Of a stretch of 64,000 nucleotides of DNA, positions 44,459-53,464 are shown one piece after another. Each line of letters opens with the position of its first letter. The stretch's first letter is position 1. The notes below the pieces were generated by a model that was not told the origin of the DNA, made no database searches, and saw only the letters and a program-made list of their open reading frames with translations. Source of the stretch: Streptomyces sp. YIM 121038 (GTDB taxonomy: Bacteria; Actinomycetota; Actinomycetes; Streptomycetales; Streptomycetaceae); NCBI RefSeq assembly GCF_006088715.1, contig NZ_CP030771.1, positions 6,033,501 to 6,097,500 of the forward strand, in the 5' to 3' direction. The translations under genes and the position numbers were made by a program.

Positions 44459-45637
44459 GTGACCGGAGCAGACCGAGACGCGACCGAGGCCGCGACCGGC
44501 GAGGTGCCCGAGGGCGTGACCGCGCCCGGTGCCCCGCCCGGCGTCGCCGAGGACGCGCACGGCGGTGCGGACGGCGGTGCCGCGGACGACGGCGTCGACG
44601 TCGTCACGCTCGGGGAGTCCATGGTCACCTTCCTGCCCACGCGGCCGGGGCGGCTCGCCGACGTCCCCGCGTTCGAACGGGGCATCGGCGGGGCCGAGTC
44701 CAACGTGGCCTGCGCCCTCGCCGCCGCCGGACACCGCACCCGATGGGTCAGCCGGGTCGGCTCCGACGGCTTCGGCGACCACCTCGTCGACGCCATCGGG
44801 GCGTACGGAGTGGACACCTCCGCGGTCGGGCGCGACCCGCGCCGGCCCACCGGCATCTACTTCCGCACCGCCGACGACCGCGACACCGAGGCCCACGAGG
44901 TCGTCTACTACCGGGCGGGTTCCGCCGCCTCGGCGATGTCGCCCCGCACGCTGGCCGCCGACGCGCTGTGGTGCGGACGCGTCCTGCACCTGTCGGGGAT
45001 CACCGCCGCCCTTTCCCCCGACTGCCTGGAGCTCGTGCGCACCCTGTGCGACCGCGCGGCCGGACGCCGCCGCTCGCTCGTCTCCTTCGACGTCAACCAC
45101 CGCCCCGGCCTGTGGCCCGAGGGCGGCCGCAGCCCCGCCGTCCTGCTCGACCTGGCGCGCGGCGCCGACCTCGTCTTCGTCGGCGTCGACGAGGCCGCGG
45201 CCGCCTGGCAGGTCACCGGCGGCCCCGCGGCCATCCGCGCCGCACTTCCCGAACCCGCCCAACTCGTCGTCAAGCAGGGGTCCGAGGGCGCCACCGCCTT
45301 CGTCACCGACCCCGCGACCGGGCGCGACACCGCCACCTTCGTCCCGGCCCTGCGCGTCGACGTCGTCGCCCCGGTCGGCGCCGGTGACGCCTTCGCCGCC
45401 GGATACCTGTCAGGAACGCTGCGCGGCCTCGGTGCCGAGCAGCGGCTGCGGCACGGCCATCTGATGGCCGCCGCCGCCCTCACCGTGCCGGGCGACCTCG
45501 CCACGCCCCCCGCGCGCGAGCACGCCGACGCGCTCGCCGCCCTGGCCCCCGCCGCCTGGGAGACACTGCGCCTTGGCCCCGGCTGGACGGCAGAGCCGCG
45601 CCGCCCCGGGGCCGCCGAGGAGGTACCAACGCCATGA
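44459..45637 (+). CDS. PfkB family carbohydrate kinase
   Basis: 392 residues from GTG 44459. The first 45 residues are an Asp/Gly/Ala-rich extension. The core starts VDVVTLGESMVTFLPTRPG, with GGAESNVACALAAAGH and the catalytic PVGAGDAFAAGYLSG (D310). The family includes ribokinase, fructokinase and 2-keto-3-deoxygluconate kinase. With a GntP permease and an IclR regulator nearby, a keto-sugar acid kinase (KdgK-like) is the best guess. The stop overlaps the IclR start (ATGA). Confidence 0.88.
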   Translation: MTGADRDATEAATGEVPEGVTAPGAPPGVAEDAHGGADGGAADDGVDVVTLGESMVTFLPTRPGRLADVPAFERGIGGAESNVACALAAAGHRTRWVSRVGSDGFGDHLVDAIGAYGVDTSAVGRDPRRPTGIYFRTADDRDTEAHEVVYYRAGSAASAMSPRTLAADALWCGRVLHLSGITAALSPDCLELVRTLCDRAAGRRRSLVSFDVNHRPGLWPEGGRSPAVLLDLARGADLVFVGVDEAAAAWQVTGGPAAIRAALPEPAQLVVKQGSEGATAFVTDPATGRDTATFVPALRVDVVAPVGAGDAFAAGYLSGTLRGLGAEQRLRHGHLMAAAALTVPGDLATPPAREHADALAALAPAAWETLRLGPGWTAEPRRPGAAEEVPTP

Positions 45638-46398
45638 GCCAGACCGTCGACCGAGCCCTGACGATCCTGCCCCTGCTCGCCGAGGGCCCCGCTGATCTGG
45701 GGCAGGTCGCCGACCGCCTCGGAGTGCACAAGTCCACGGCCCTGCGCCTGCTGCGCACCCTGCACGAACACGGCCTGGTCTTCCGCCAGTCCGACCAGCG
45801 CTACCGCCTGGGCGCGCGGCTCTTCGCGCTCGCCCAGGAGGCCGTCGAGCACCTCGACGTCCGCGAGATCGCCCATCCCCACCTGCTCGCCCTCAACGAG
45901 AAGTGCGGCCACACGGTCCACCTCGCGGTGTACGAGGAGGGCGAGGTCGTCTACATCGACAAGGTCGAGAGCCGCTACCCGGTACGGATGTACTCGCGCA
46001 TCGGCAAGTCCGTCGCCATCACCGTCGCCGCCGTCGCCAAGCTCCTGCTCGCCGACTTCCCCGAGGGGGAGCGCCGCGTGATCGCCGAGAAGCTCGACTA
46101 CCCCACGTACACGTCCCGTTCGACACCCAACTCGGCCGCCTTCCTCAAGGAGCTGGCGCAGGTGCGCGAACAAGGCTGGGCCACCGACCTCGGTGGTCAC
46201 GAGGAGTCCATCAACTGCGTCGGCGCGCCCATCCGGGGCGCGGACGGCCGCGTCGTCGCCGCCATGTCGGTGTCCGCGCCGAACGTCGTCGTCACCGCCG
46301 AGGAACTCCTCACCCTGCTCCCGCTGGTCCGCCGCACGGCGGAGGCGATCAGCCGGGAGTACTCCGGCAAGGCCCCTATCAAGGAAGCAAGTTCATGA
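45634..46398 (+). CDS. IclR family transcriptional regulator
   Basis: 254 residues. N-terminal winged helix (SQTVDRALTILPLLAEG, DLGQVADRLGVHKSTALRLLRTLHEHGLV) and C-terminal effector-binding GAF-like domain (CGHTVHLAVYEEGEVVYIDKVE, GHEESINCVGAPI). It overlaps the kinase by 4 nt and RidA by 4 nt, so it is co-translated with what it probably regulates. The candidate operator is at 44261-44277. Confidence 0.95.
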   Translation: MSQTVDRALTILPLLAEGPADLGQVADRLGVHKSTALRLLRTLHEHGLVFRQSDQRYRLGARLFALAQEAVEHLDVREIAHPHLLALNEKCGHTVHLAVYEEGEVVYIDKVESRYPVRMYSRIGKSVAITVAAVAKLLLADFPEGERRVIAEKLDYPTYTSRSTPNSAAFLKELAQVREQGWATDLGGHEESINCVGAPIRGADGRVVAAMSVSAPNVVVTAEELLTLLPLVRRTAEAISREYSGKAPIKEASS

Positions 46399-46814
46399 GC
46401 GAGAACATCCAGAAGACCGCGATCACGCCCTCCACGCACACCGCCCCGCCCGCGAAGTTCTCGCACGGCGTGAAGAAGGGCAACATCCTCCAGGTCGCCG
46501 GGCAGGTCGGCTTCCTCCCCGCCGAGGAGGGCAAGGCGCCCACCCCGGCGGGCCCCACCCTGCGCGAGCAGACCCTGCAGACCTTCGCCAACGTCAAGGC
46601 CATCCTCGAAGAGGGCGGCGCCACCTGGGACGACGTGATGATGATGCGCGTCTACCTCACGGACGTCGACCACTTCGCGGAGATGAACGAGATCTACAAC
46701 CAGTACTTCGACGAGCAGGGCCTCAAGGCCCCCGCGTCCGCCCGCACCACGGTGTACGTCGGCCTGCCCAAGGGCCTCCTCATCGAGATCGACGCCCTGG
46801 CCGTCCTCGGCTGA
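46395..46814 (+). CDS. RidA family protein
   Basis: 139 residues from ATG 46395, overlapping the IclR stop. It has the trimeric YjgF/YER057c/UK114 fold: KGNILQVAGQVGFLP, LRDQT-like REQTLQTFANVKAILEEGG, and the active-site Arg in ASARTTVYVGLPKG with the terminal LIEIDALAVLG. RidA hydrolyses reactive enamine/imine intermediates. PLP deaminases such as the one encoded divergently generate exactly those, so co-localisation makes biochemical sense. Confidence 0.94.
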   Translation: MSENIQKTAITPSTHTAPPAKFSHGVKKGNILQVAGQVGFLPAEEGKAPTPAGPTLREQTLQTFANVKAILEEGGATWDDVMMMRVYLTDVDHFAEMNEIYNQYFDEQGLKAPASARTTVYVGLPKGLLIEIDALAVLG

Positions 46815-46856
46815 GGCTTTTCCCGGGGCCGCGCCATCTCCTGCCGCCCCGTTCAT

Positions 46857-46980
46857 CGGCGCTTCGCGCCTCGTCCTCAAACGCCGGACGGGCTGATGGT
46901 CTGCGGACCGGCACGATCCAGCCCGTCCGGCGTCTGAGGAAGCGCGCACAGCGCGATGCCGCTCCACCCGTCCGGCGTGA
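46857..46980. repeat. Dispersed intergenic repeat, copy 3 (inverted pair plus remnant)
   Basis: 46857-46893 is the reverse complement of the GGCGTTTGAGGACGAGGCGC block of copy 2. 46915-46950 has the direct GCCCGTCCGGCGTCTGAGGA. A third remnant, CCCGTCCGGCGTGA, ends near 46980. It fills most of the 222-nt gap before the GntP gene. Confidence 0.7.
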
Positions 46981-47036
46981 GGACCACGCCGCGATCCCCC
47001 CTGCCCAGAAAGCCCCATGCACTTACGAGGTCAACG

Positions 47037-48548
47037 ATGTCCCCGTTCGCCCCCTCGGGCTCCACCGGAGCCCGCACCGCGCTCGCCGCCGCCGAAGTAC
47101 CGGAGAAGGTCCCGCACACCGGTGGCCTGATGGCCCTGATCGACGGCACGGCGGGACTGCTGACCGTCGCGGCCCTCGGCATCCTGCTGCTCCTCTACCT
47201 GATCATCAAGGTCAGGCTCCAGCCGTTCGTGGCCCTGCTCGCCGTCTCCATAGCCGTCGGACTCGCCGCCGGCCTTTCGGTCACCGAACTCTTCGGCACG
47301 GTCCAGAAGTCGACCGCGACCTCGCTCATCGAAACCGGCATGGGCGGCATCCTCGGCCATGTGGCGATCATCATCGGCCTCGGCACGATGCTCGGCGCGA
47401 TCCTTGAGGTCTCCGGCGGGGCCGAGGTGCTGTCCAGGCGCCTGCTCGACCTCTTCGGTGAGAAGCGCGCCCCCGTGGCCATGGGTCTGACCGGCCTCAT
47501 CTTCGGCATCCCGGTCTTCTTCGACGTCGGCATCTTCGTCCTCGCGCCGATCGTGTACGCCGCCGCCAAGCGCAGCGGCAAGTCGATCCTCCTGTACTGT
47601 CTGCCGCTGCTCGCCGGCCTGTCGATGACGCACGCCTTCCTGCCCCCGCACCCGGGGCCCGTGGCGGCGGCCGGACTGCTGAAGGTGGACCTCGGCTGGG
47701 TCATCCTCATGGGCATCGTCTGCGGCATCCCGGCCGTGCTCGCGGCCTGGGCGTACGCCGCCTGGATCGGCAAGCGGATCTTCGTCCCCGTACCGCAGGA
47801 CATGCTGGAGGCCTCCGAGGAGGCGAAGGCGGCCGTCGCCGAGGAGCAGCGCGCGCAGGGCCTGACCCCGACGGAGGAGCCGGTCGCGCTGAGCACCGTG
47901 TTCCTGATCATCGGCACCCCGCTGCTGCTCATCCTGCTGGCGACGTTCTCCTCCATCGCCTTCGACCCGTCCACGCTCCGCAGCGTGATCGAGTTCTTCG
48001 GCCACCCCTTCGTGGCCCTGACGATCGCGCTCCTGATGGCGTACTACCTGCTCGGCATCCGGCGCGGCTGGTCCCGCAAGTCCCTGGAGACGGTGTCGAC
48101 GGCGTCGCTCAAGCCCGTCGGCAACATCCTGCTCGTCGTCGGCGCGGGCGGGGTCTTCGGCGCCGTGCTCAAGGGCAGCGGCGTCGCCGACGCCCTCGCC
48201 GACACCTTCAACGACGTGGGCCTGCCGGTCATCGTCCTCGCCTACCTCATCTCCCTGGTCCTGCGCGTGGCGCAGGGCTCGGCGACGGTCGCGATCGTCA
48301 CCACCGCGGGCATCGTCGCCCCGCTGCTCTCCGAGGGCGACTACTCGCACGCCTTCACGGCCCTGGTCATCATGGCCATCTCCGCGGGCTCGATCTTCGC
48401 CTCGCACGTCAACGACGGCGGCTTCTGGATCGTGGCGAAGTACTTCGGCATCACCGAGCGCGACACCCTGAAGACCTGGACGGTCCTGGAGTCGGTCCTG
48501 TCGGTGGCGGGCTTCGCGGTGGCGGCGGTGGTGAGCCTCTTCGTGTAG
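47037..48548 (+). CDS. GntP family permease (gluconate/D-serine type proton symporter)
   Basis: 503 residues from ATG 47037 with GAGGT upstream. About 12-13 transmembrane helices; landmarks GGILGHVAIIIGLGTMLGAI, GIPVFFDVGIFVLAP, THAFLPPHPGPVAAAG and the C-terminal AGSIFASHVNDGGFWIVAKYF are those of GntP. Family members carry gluconate, other keto-acids or D-serine (DsdX). D-serine would suit the neighbouring D-amino acid enzymes and gluconate would suit the kinase. The sequence alone does not decide. Confidence 0.93.
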   Translation: MSPFAPSGSTGARTALAAAEVPEKVPHTGGLMALIDGTAGLLTVAALGILLLLYLIIKVRLQPFVALLAVSIAVGLAAGLSVTELFGTVQKSTATSLIETGMGGILGHVAIIIGLGTMLGAILEVSGGAEVLSRRLLDLFGEKRAPVAMGLTGLIFGIPVFFDVGIFVLAPIVYAAAKRSGKSILLYCLPLLAGLSMTHAFLPPHPGPVAAAGLLKVDLGWVILMGIVCGIPAVLAAWAYAAWIGKRIFVPVPQDMLEASEEAKAAVAEEQRAQGLTPTEEPVALSTVFLIIGTPLLLILLATFSSIAFDPSTLRSVIEFFGHPFVALTIALLMAYYLLGIRRGWSRKSLETVSTASLKPVGNILLVVGAGGVFGAVLKGSGVADALADTFNDVGLPVIVLAYLISLVLRVAQGSATVAIVTTAGIVAPLLSEGDYSHAFTALVIMAISAGSIFASHVNDGGFWIVAKYFGITERDTLKTWTVLESVLSVAGFAVAAVVSLFV

Positions 48549-48608
48549 CCGTCGCGTACGGCGGCGGACCGTCGCACCCGGGCGAGTGGCCGCCGCGTAC
48601 GGCACGGC

Positions 48609-48649
48609 GGAGCGGGGGCACCCGGTGGATCACCGAGTGCCCCCGCTCC
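48609..48649. terminator. Hairpin terminator between GntP and the small minus-strand gene
   Basis: 19-bp arms (48609-48627, 48631-48649), one mismatch, loop GAT. It can serve the permease and the minus-strand ORF that ends at 48659. Confidence 0.8.
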
Positions 48650-48658
48650 GGCGCCGCT

Positions 48659-48928
48659 TCACGACTGGCGCAGCACCACGCCTTCCTGGCCCGGCCGTCG
48701 AACCGACCGTGCCTGATCGTTACGCCGCCTGCGCAGCACGCGCAGGGGGCGGTGCATTCCGCAGCAGCGGCCGGCCCGGGAGCCGGTGGTCGCCGCCGCC
48801 CTGGCGACGTCCGCCGCCAGGGCGAGGACCACTCCCGTCACGGCTCCCGCGACGGCCAGCGCGGCCCGTCGCCGCGAGGGCCCGGGAGACGCCGAGAGCA
48901 TCGAAAGCATGGAGGACACAGCGCGCAC
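48659..48928 (-). CDS. Possible small hydrophobic-core protein
   Basis: 89 residues from GTG 48928, which has GAGGAAG about 9 nt upstream. RRRAALAVAGAVTGVVLALA is one hydrophobic segment; the rest is Arg-rich with a CCGMHRP motif. The terminator placed 10 nt after the stop and a strong inverted repeat upstream favour a real gene. Coding bias is modest and I know no family. It could equally be a spurious frame in a GC-rich gap. Confidence 0.4.
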   Translation of the reverse strand: MRAVSSMLSMLSASPGPSRRRAALAVAGAVTGVVLALAADVARAAATTGSRAGRCCGMHRPLRVLRRRRNDQARSVRRPGQEGVVLRQS

Positions 48929-48956
48929 AGAGCACTTCCTCTCCGTAGTCCGGTCA

Positions 48957-48985
48957 GCGGGTGATCCGCTTTTGTGATCACCCGC
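48957..48985. promoter_or_regulatory. 10-bp inverted repeat upstream of the small gene
   Basis: GCGGGTGATC (48957-48966) and GATCACCCGC (48976-48985) with an AT-rich 9-nt centre. It may be an operator for the small gene or the terminator of the carboxypeptidase reading from the right. Confidence 0.4.
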
Positions 48986-49083
48986 CGAGAGGCTGCGCCT
49001 GAACTGCCCCGCTATGCATGCCGCGTCGGGAATCAACCCCTGTGAGTGATCAACAACGACCCCAGGGGGCTACGCGTGCCCGG

Positions 49084-50424
49084 TCACTGTCCGGTGCAGT
49101 ACTGCTGTTCCTTCCCGATCGAGCGGTACATGCAGTCCGAGTTCTCCAGGAGCTGGAGCACCGCGTCCCGGTTGCGGGAGGTCTCGCGCTCGATGACCTC
49201 GTCGGGCGGGTAGAAGCCGCCCCCGCCGGACCGGGGGTACATCTCGAAGGTGTAGCCGAAGATCTTCTGGTTGCCCCAGAGCCAGTCGTCGATGGTGCCG
49301 TCGGTGATGTAGAGGTCGCTGGACTGCTCGGGCGTGTAGCCGTTGCTCGCGGCCATCTTGCGGCCGACGGTGGCGAACGCGTCGTGGTCGTCCTGGGTCA
49401 GACCGGGCGCCGTGTCGTTGTACGTGTAGCCGAACGGCCACAGGACCAGCTCGCTGTACGTGTGGAAGTCGATGCCCGCCTTGATCTGCTGCTTGCCGCC
49501 GACCACCCGGCTGCGCACGAAGTTCGCGACGACCTTGACCTCGGGGCCCGACTCGGGCGCGCTGCCCCGGTAGGTCTCGGAGCCGGGCGTGCCCGAGGAA
49601 CCGCCGCAGCAGCCCCACTTGAAGTTCCAGTTGCGGTTCAGGTCGGTGCCGGTGGCGCCGCCCGAGTTGGGCTGCCGGTTCAGGCGCCAGCTGCGGTAGG
49701 AGCCGGTGGCGATGTCGTACTCGCCGCCGTCGGGGTTGAGGTCCGGCACGATCCAGATCTCGCGCTCGTTGACCATCTTGGTGACGCGGGGGTCACTGCC
49801 GTAGCCCGCGCCCAGCTCGCGCAGCGTGTAGAGGGCCATCTCCACCGTCAGGTGCTCACGGGCGTGCTGGTGGTGGGTGAAGAGGACCTCGGGCTCGCTC
49901 TCGTCCGTGCCGACGTTGTCGCTGACCTTGATGGCGACGATGTCCCGGCCCTGGTACGACTTGCCGATCACGCGCTTGCTCATGATGTTCGGGTACTGCT
50001 GGAGCCGCTGGTCGATCTCCGCGGTCATCTCCGCGTAGTTGTGGTACCGGGAGTCGGCGGGCGGGAAGTCCCGCACCCGCACCGGCCCGTCGCCCGCGCG
50101 CTTCGGCGGCCCGGCCAGCGCCTTGAGCGTGTACCCGAGCGCGCGCAGCTTCCTGGCCTGGGCGGCGTTCGCGGAGACGACGACCCCGTGGTCACCGGCC
50201 TCGTCGATGGACACGCCGGTCGCGGCGAGCGCCGTACGGGCGGCGCGCGTGGCGGGTCCGGGCACGGAGTACTGGCGGATCTCGTCCTCGGCCGCGGCGG
50301 CCGCCGCCTTCCGGGCCGAAGGGGACGAGGAGTCGGACGCGTTGGCGCTGAGGGGCGCCCCGATCGCGAGGGCGAGCACGGCCGCGAGAGCCGCTGATCT
50401 CTTTCCGCGTATGCGAAGTCGCAT
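49084..50424 (-). CDS. Secreted M14 zinc carboxypeptidase
   Basis: 446 residues from ATG 50424 with AGGAG 6 nt upstream. A signal peptide ([20 protein letters not shown]) is followed by a propeptide to about 115. The peptidase domain has zinc ligands H187 and E190 (HQHARE) and H321 (DFHTYSE), with the catalytic E394 (YTFEMYP). [12 protein letters not shown] is the substrate-carboxylate Arg/Asn block. It is of carboxypeptidase T/B type, releasing C-terminal residues of extracellular peptides. It fits the other secreted hydrolases of the window. Confidence 0.93.
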   Translation of the reverse strand: MRLRIRGKRSAALAAVLALAIGAPLSANASDSSSPSARKAAAAAAEDEIRQYSVPGPATRAARTALAATGVSIDEAGDHGVVVSANAAQARKLRALGYTLKALAGPPKRAGDGPVRVRDFPPADSRYHNYAEMTAEIDQRLQQYPNIMSKRVIGKSYQGRDIVAIKVSDNVGTDESEPEVLFTHHQHAREHLTVEMALYTLRELGAGYGSDPRVTKMVNEREIWIVPDLNPDGGEYDIATGSYRSWRLNRQPNSGGATGTDLNRNWNFKWGCCGGSSGTPGSETYRGSAPESGPEVKVVANFVRSRVVGGKQQIKAGIDFHTYSELVLWPFGYTYNDTAPGLTQDDHDAFATVGRKMAASNGYTPEQSSDLYITDGTIDDWLWGNQKIFGYTFEMYPRSGGGGFYPPDEVIERETSRNRDAVLQLLENSDCMYRSIGKEQQYCTGQ

Positions 50425-50702
50425 GAATGCTCCTGTGGGGGTGGGAGTGGTGCATTGCGACGCATGTGGTGCGGGTGGCGCGAGCGCGCGGGGTGCCGGG
50501 TGGGCACGGACCGTGCTGGCCCATGGTCGCGGCATGGCATGTTCTGGTCAACATGCCTTTGAGCCGACTGTGGGGCGGCTGTGCGGTGACCGCGCGAAGG
50601 CCGTGCGGCGACCGCGCTGCCGGAGCACGCGCCTCCCGCGCCCCACGGCCCGCTGCCGTACGACCCCTTGTGCGCCGCGCGTGCGTGCGCTTTCTTGATC
50701 GC

Positions 50703-52034
50703 ATGGCCGAAACCAAAGGTGGACCCATCGCCGCCGGGGACGTCGAGTCCGTTCCCCGCAAGTCCAGTTGGAAGTACATCGGTCCCGGCATCGTCGTCGC
50801 CGCCACCGGGGTCGGCGCGGGCGACCTGGTGGCCACGCTGATCGCGGGCAGCAACTTCGGCTACACGCTGCTGTGGGCCGCCGTCATCGGCTGCGTCGTG
50901 AAGATCTCCCTGGCCGAGGCCGCGGGCCGCTGGCACCTGTCGACCGGCCGCACGCTCTTCGAGGGCTGGGCCAGCCTCGGCCGCTGGACGACGTGGTTCT
51001 TCGTCGCCTACGTCGTGGTGTGGGGCTTCGCGTACGGCGCGGCCGCGATGTCCTCGTCGGGCCTGCCGCTCCAGGCCCTGTTCCCCGACGTGATGGACCT
51101 GAAGTGGTGGGCGGTGCTCACCGGTGTGGTGGGCCTGGTCTTCGTCTGGTTCAACAAGTACGACGTGTTCGAGAAGGTCATGACGGTCCTGGTCGGCGTC
51201 ATGTTCGTGGTCACGGTGTACCTGGCGGTCCGCGTGACCCCGAACCTGGGGGACGCCGTCGCGGGTCTGCTCCCCGTCCTGCCCGACGAGAAGGACTCGG
51301 TCCTCAACACCCTCGGCCTCATCGGCGGCGTCGGCGGCACCATCACGCTGGCCGCGTACGGCTACTGGGTGAACGCCAAGGGCTGGACGAACACGGGCTG
51401 GATGAAGGTGATGCGCCTGGACAACCGCGTCGCGTACGTCACCACCGGCATCTTCGTCGTGGCGATGCTCTTCGTCGGCGCCGAGCTGCTGCACTCCGCG
51501 AACGTCGCCCTCGCGAGCGGCGACAAGGGCCTGGTCCAGCTGAGCGGCATCCTGGAGGAGGAGTACGGCACCGCCACCTCGAAGCTCTTCCTCATCGGCT
51601 TCTTCGCCACGTCCTTCACCTCCCTCATCGGCGTCTGGCACGGCGTGAGCCTGATGTTCGCCGACTTCGTGGAGCACTACCGCAAGTCCCGCACGGGCGC
51701 GGACGGCGGTGCCCGCTCCGGCGCCGAGGTGGCCTCCGGCGCCCGCGAGCGCTCGCTCCCCTTCCGCGCCTACCTGCTCTGGCTGACCTTTCCCCCGATC
51801 GTCCTGCTCTTCCAGGGCCAGCCGTTCCGCCTGATCATCATCTACGGAGTCCTGGGCGCGGCCTTCATGCCCTTCCTCGCCCTGACCCTGATCTGGCTCC
51901 TCAACTCCGCCCGCACGCCCGCGGAGTGGCGCAACGGCTGGGTCAGCAACGGCATGCTGGTGATCGCGGGCCTGCTGTTCCTGGTGCTGTGCGTCAAGCA
52001 GATCACGGACCAGGACTGGAGCAGCTTCTTCTGA
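50703..52034 (+). CDS. Nramp-family transporter lacking the canonical metal-site motifs
   Basis: 443 residues with about eleven transmembrane helices from ATG 50703 (no clear SD). The first helix reads GPGIVVAATGVGAGDLVATL where classical Nramp has DPGN. The TM6 region reads GGVGGTITLAAYGYWVN where MPH is expected. Overall topology and motifs such as WVNAKGWTNTGW and FTSLIGVWHGVSLMFADF match the Nramp-related branch common in actinobacteria. Without Asp/Asn and Met ligands it is unlikely to be a standard Mn/Fe symporter. Substrate unknown; magnesium or organic cations are possibilities. Confidence 0.85.
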   Translation: MAETKGGPIAAGDVESVPRKSSWKYIGPGIVVAATGVGAGDLVATLIAGSNFGYTLLWAAVIGCVVKISLAEAAGRWHLSTGRTLFEGWASLGRWTTWFFVAYVVVWGFAYGAAAMSSSGLPLQALFPDVMDLKWWAVLTGVVGLVFVWFNKYDVFEKVMTVLVGVMFVVTVYLAVRVTPNLGDAVAGLLPVLPDEKDSVLNTLGLIGGVGGTITLAAYGYWVNAKGWTNTGWMKVMRLDNRVAYVTTGIFVVAMLFVGAELLHSANVALASGDKGLVQLSGILEEEYGTATSKLFLIGFFATSFTSLIGVWHGVSLMFADFVEHYRKSRTGADGGARSGAEVASGARERSLPFRAYLLWLTFPPIVLLFQGQPFRLIIIYGVLGAAFMPFLALTLIWLLNSARTPAEWRNGWVSNGMLVIAGLLFLVLCVKQITDQDWSSFF

Positions 52035-52038
52035 TCCG

Positions 52039-52070
52039 CCGGGCGTACCGCGGCGCCGCGGTACGCCCGG
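52039..52070. terminator. 32-bp perfect palindromic terminator
   Basis: CCGGGCGTACCGCGGC (52039-52054) followed directly by its reverse complement. It lies between converging genes (Nramp stop 52034, chitinase stop 52084). Confidence 0.8.
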
Positions 52071-52083
52071 GGGCGGGTTCGGT

Positions 52084-53157
52084 CTACGGCAGGCCGTGGA
52101 CGTGCGCTCCCACGGCGTTGGACCACGCGTTCCCGTTCAGGGCGTCCCAGTTGGTCGACCAGGTCATGGCCCCGCGGATGCCCGGATAGGTCCTGGACGG
52201 CTTGAAGGAGCCGCAGCCGGTGCCCCGGGCGAGGCAGTCGAGGGCGTTCTTCACGAGGGCCGGCGCGACGTACCCGGACCCGGCCCCGCGCGGTGACGCG
52301 GGCGTCCCGATCCCCACCTGCGACGGCGCGAGCCCGCCCTCCAGCTGGATGCAGGCGAGCGCGGTCAGGAAGTCCACGGAGCCCTGGCCGTAGACCTTCC
52401 CGTCGCACCCCAGCATCGCGCCGCTGTTGTAGTACTGCATGTTGACGACGGCGAGGATGTCCTTCACGTTCAGGGCCGTCCTGAAGTACGCGTTGGACGT
52501 CGACTGCATGTCGATGGTCTGCGGCGCCATGGTGAGCACGAGGCCCGGCCCGGCCTTCTGGGACAGGGACTTGAGGGCCTGGGTCATATAGGTGGCGTTG
52601 AGCCCGTTCTCCAGGTCGATGTCGACGCCGTCGAAGCCGTACTCCTGCATGAGCGCGTACACGGAGGTGGCGAAGTTCGCCGCCGCGGTGGAGCTGTTGA
52701 CGGAGACGGCCCCGCGCTCGCCCCCGACCGAGACGATCACGGACTTCCCCGCCGCCTTCTTGGCCTTGATGTCGGCCTTGAACTGGGCGACGGTGTACCC
52801 GCCGAGCCCCGCGGAGTCGAGGTTGAAGGTCACCTTCCCCGGCGTCCCGGTGGCGTCCGCGAAGGCGACGGCGATGATGTCGTACTGGTCCTGCACCTGG
52901 CTGAGCCGCTGCACGGTGGCGCCGTTGTTGAAGTTCTGCCAGTACCCGGTGACGGCATGCTTGGGCACGGCCCGAGCCTGCGCCTGGGCGTGGCCCTGCC
53001 CCGGCGCACCGGTGTCGCGGGCGTCGGCGCTCCCGGCCCCGCCGGTCGCGAGCCCCGCGACCGCGAGCCCGAACGCGGCGAGCATCCCGGCGAGAACGCC
53101 GCTCCTGCTCCTGCTCCTGTGCCTGCGTGTACGTGTACCTGTGCGTGCGCGGTCCAC
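52084..53157 (-). CDS. Secreted GH18 chitinase
   Basis: 357 residues from GTG 53157 with GGAGG upstream. An Arg/Ser-rich leader and hydrophobic core (SGVLAGMLAAFGLAVAGLA) form a long signal peptide. The GH18 catalytic motif FDGVDIDLEN places the acid at E183 (DxxDxDxE). SVGGERGA is the second conserved strand and MTWSTNWDALNG the terminal tryptophan segment. It hydrolyses chitin to small oligomers outside the cell. There is no carbohydrate-binding module, so it is the compact class. A DasR-like box lies 89 nt upstream. Confidence 0.94.
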   Translation of the reverse strand: MDRARTGTRTRRHRSRSRSGVLAGMLAAFGLAVAGLATGGAGSADARDTGAPGQGHAQAQARAVPKHAVTGYWQNFNNGATVQRLSQVQDQYDIIAVAFADATGTPGKVTFNLDSAGLGGYTVAQFKADIKAKKAAGKSVIVSVGGERGAVSVNSSTAAANFATSVYALMQEYGFDGVDIDLENGLNATYMTQALKSLSQKAGPGLVLTMAPQTIDMQSTSNAYFRTALNVKDILAVVNMQYYNSGAMLGCDGKVYGQGSVDFLTALACIQLEGGLAPSQVGIGTPASPRGAGSGYVAPALVKNALDCLARGTGCGSFKPSRTYPGIRGAMTWSTNWDALNGNAWSNAVGAHVHGLP

Positions 53158-53245
53158 TTCTGCCTCCGGTGGGGGGATGGGGGGGGAGGGGCCCGTACGG
53201 GCCGGAAGGGGACGGTGGCCACCGCTGTTGCTTGGTCGTACAAGC

Positions 53246-53257
53246 TGGTCCAGACCA
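53246..53257. promoter_or_regulatory. DasR-responsive element (dre-like) upstream of the chitinase
   Basis: TGGTCCAGACCA, one base from the dre core TGGTCTAGACCA. It sits just inside a minus-strand TTGACA (53265-53270), where a bound repressor would block the promoter. The rest of the 307-nt gap (53158-53464) contains only a CTTG-GTCGTA-CAAG partial repeat at about 53231 and no open frame of note. Confidence 0.7.
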
Positions 53258-53464
53258 ATGTGGTTGTCAAGGGTTCCTGGGGAACCGCGTCCCTGGAGGG
53301 AGGCTCCGCGCGCGCCGCGTGGCGGGAGCTGTCCCGACAACCCATAGGTGAACAGTGGGAAGTTGGGTGTTAGGGCGGCCCCCGCGTGGATATGGTGCAC
53401 AGCTAGGAGCGCACGTGCGCGTTGGCGTGCGCGGACGGGAGCGTGAGGACTCGGAGCCGGGGGT

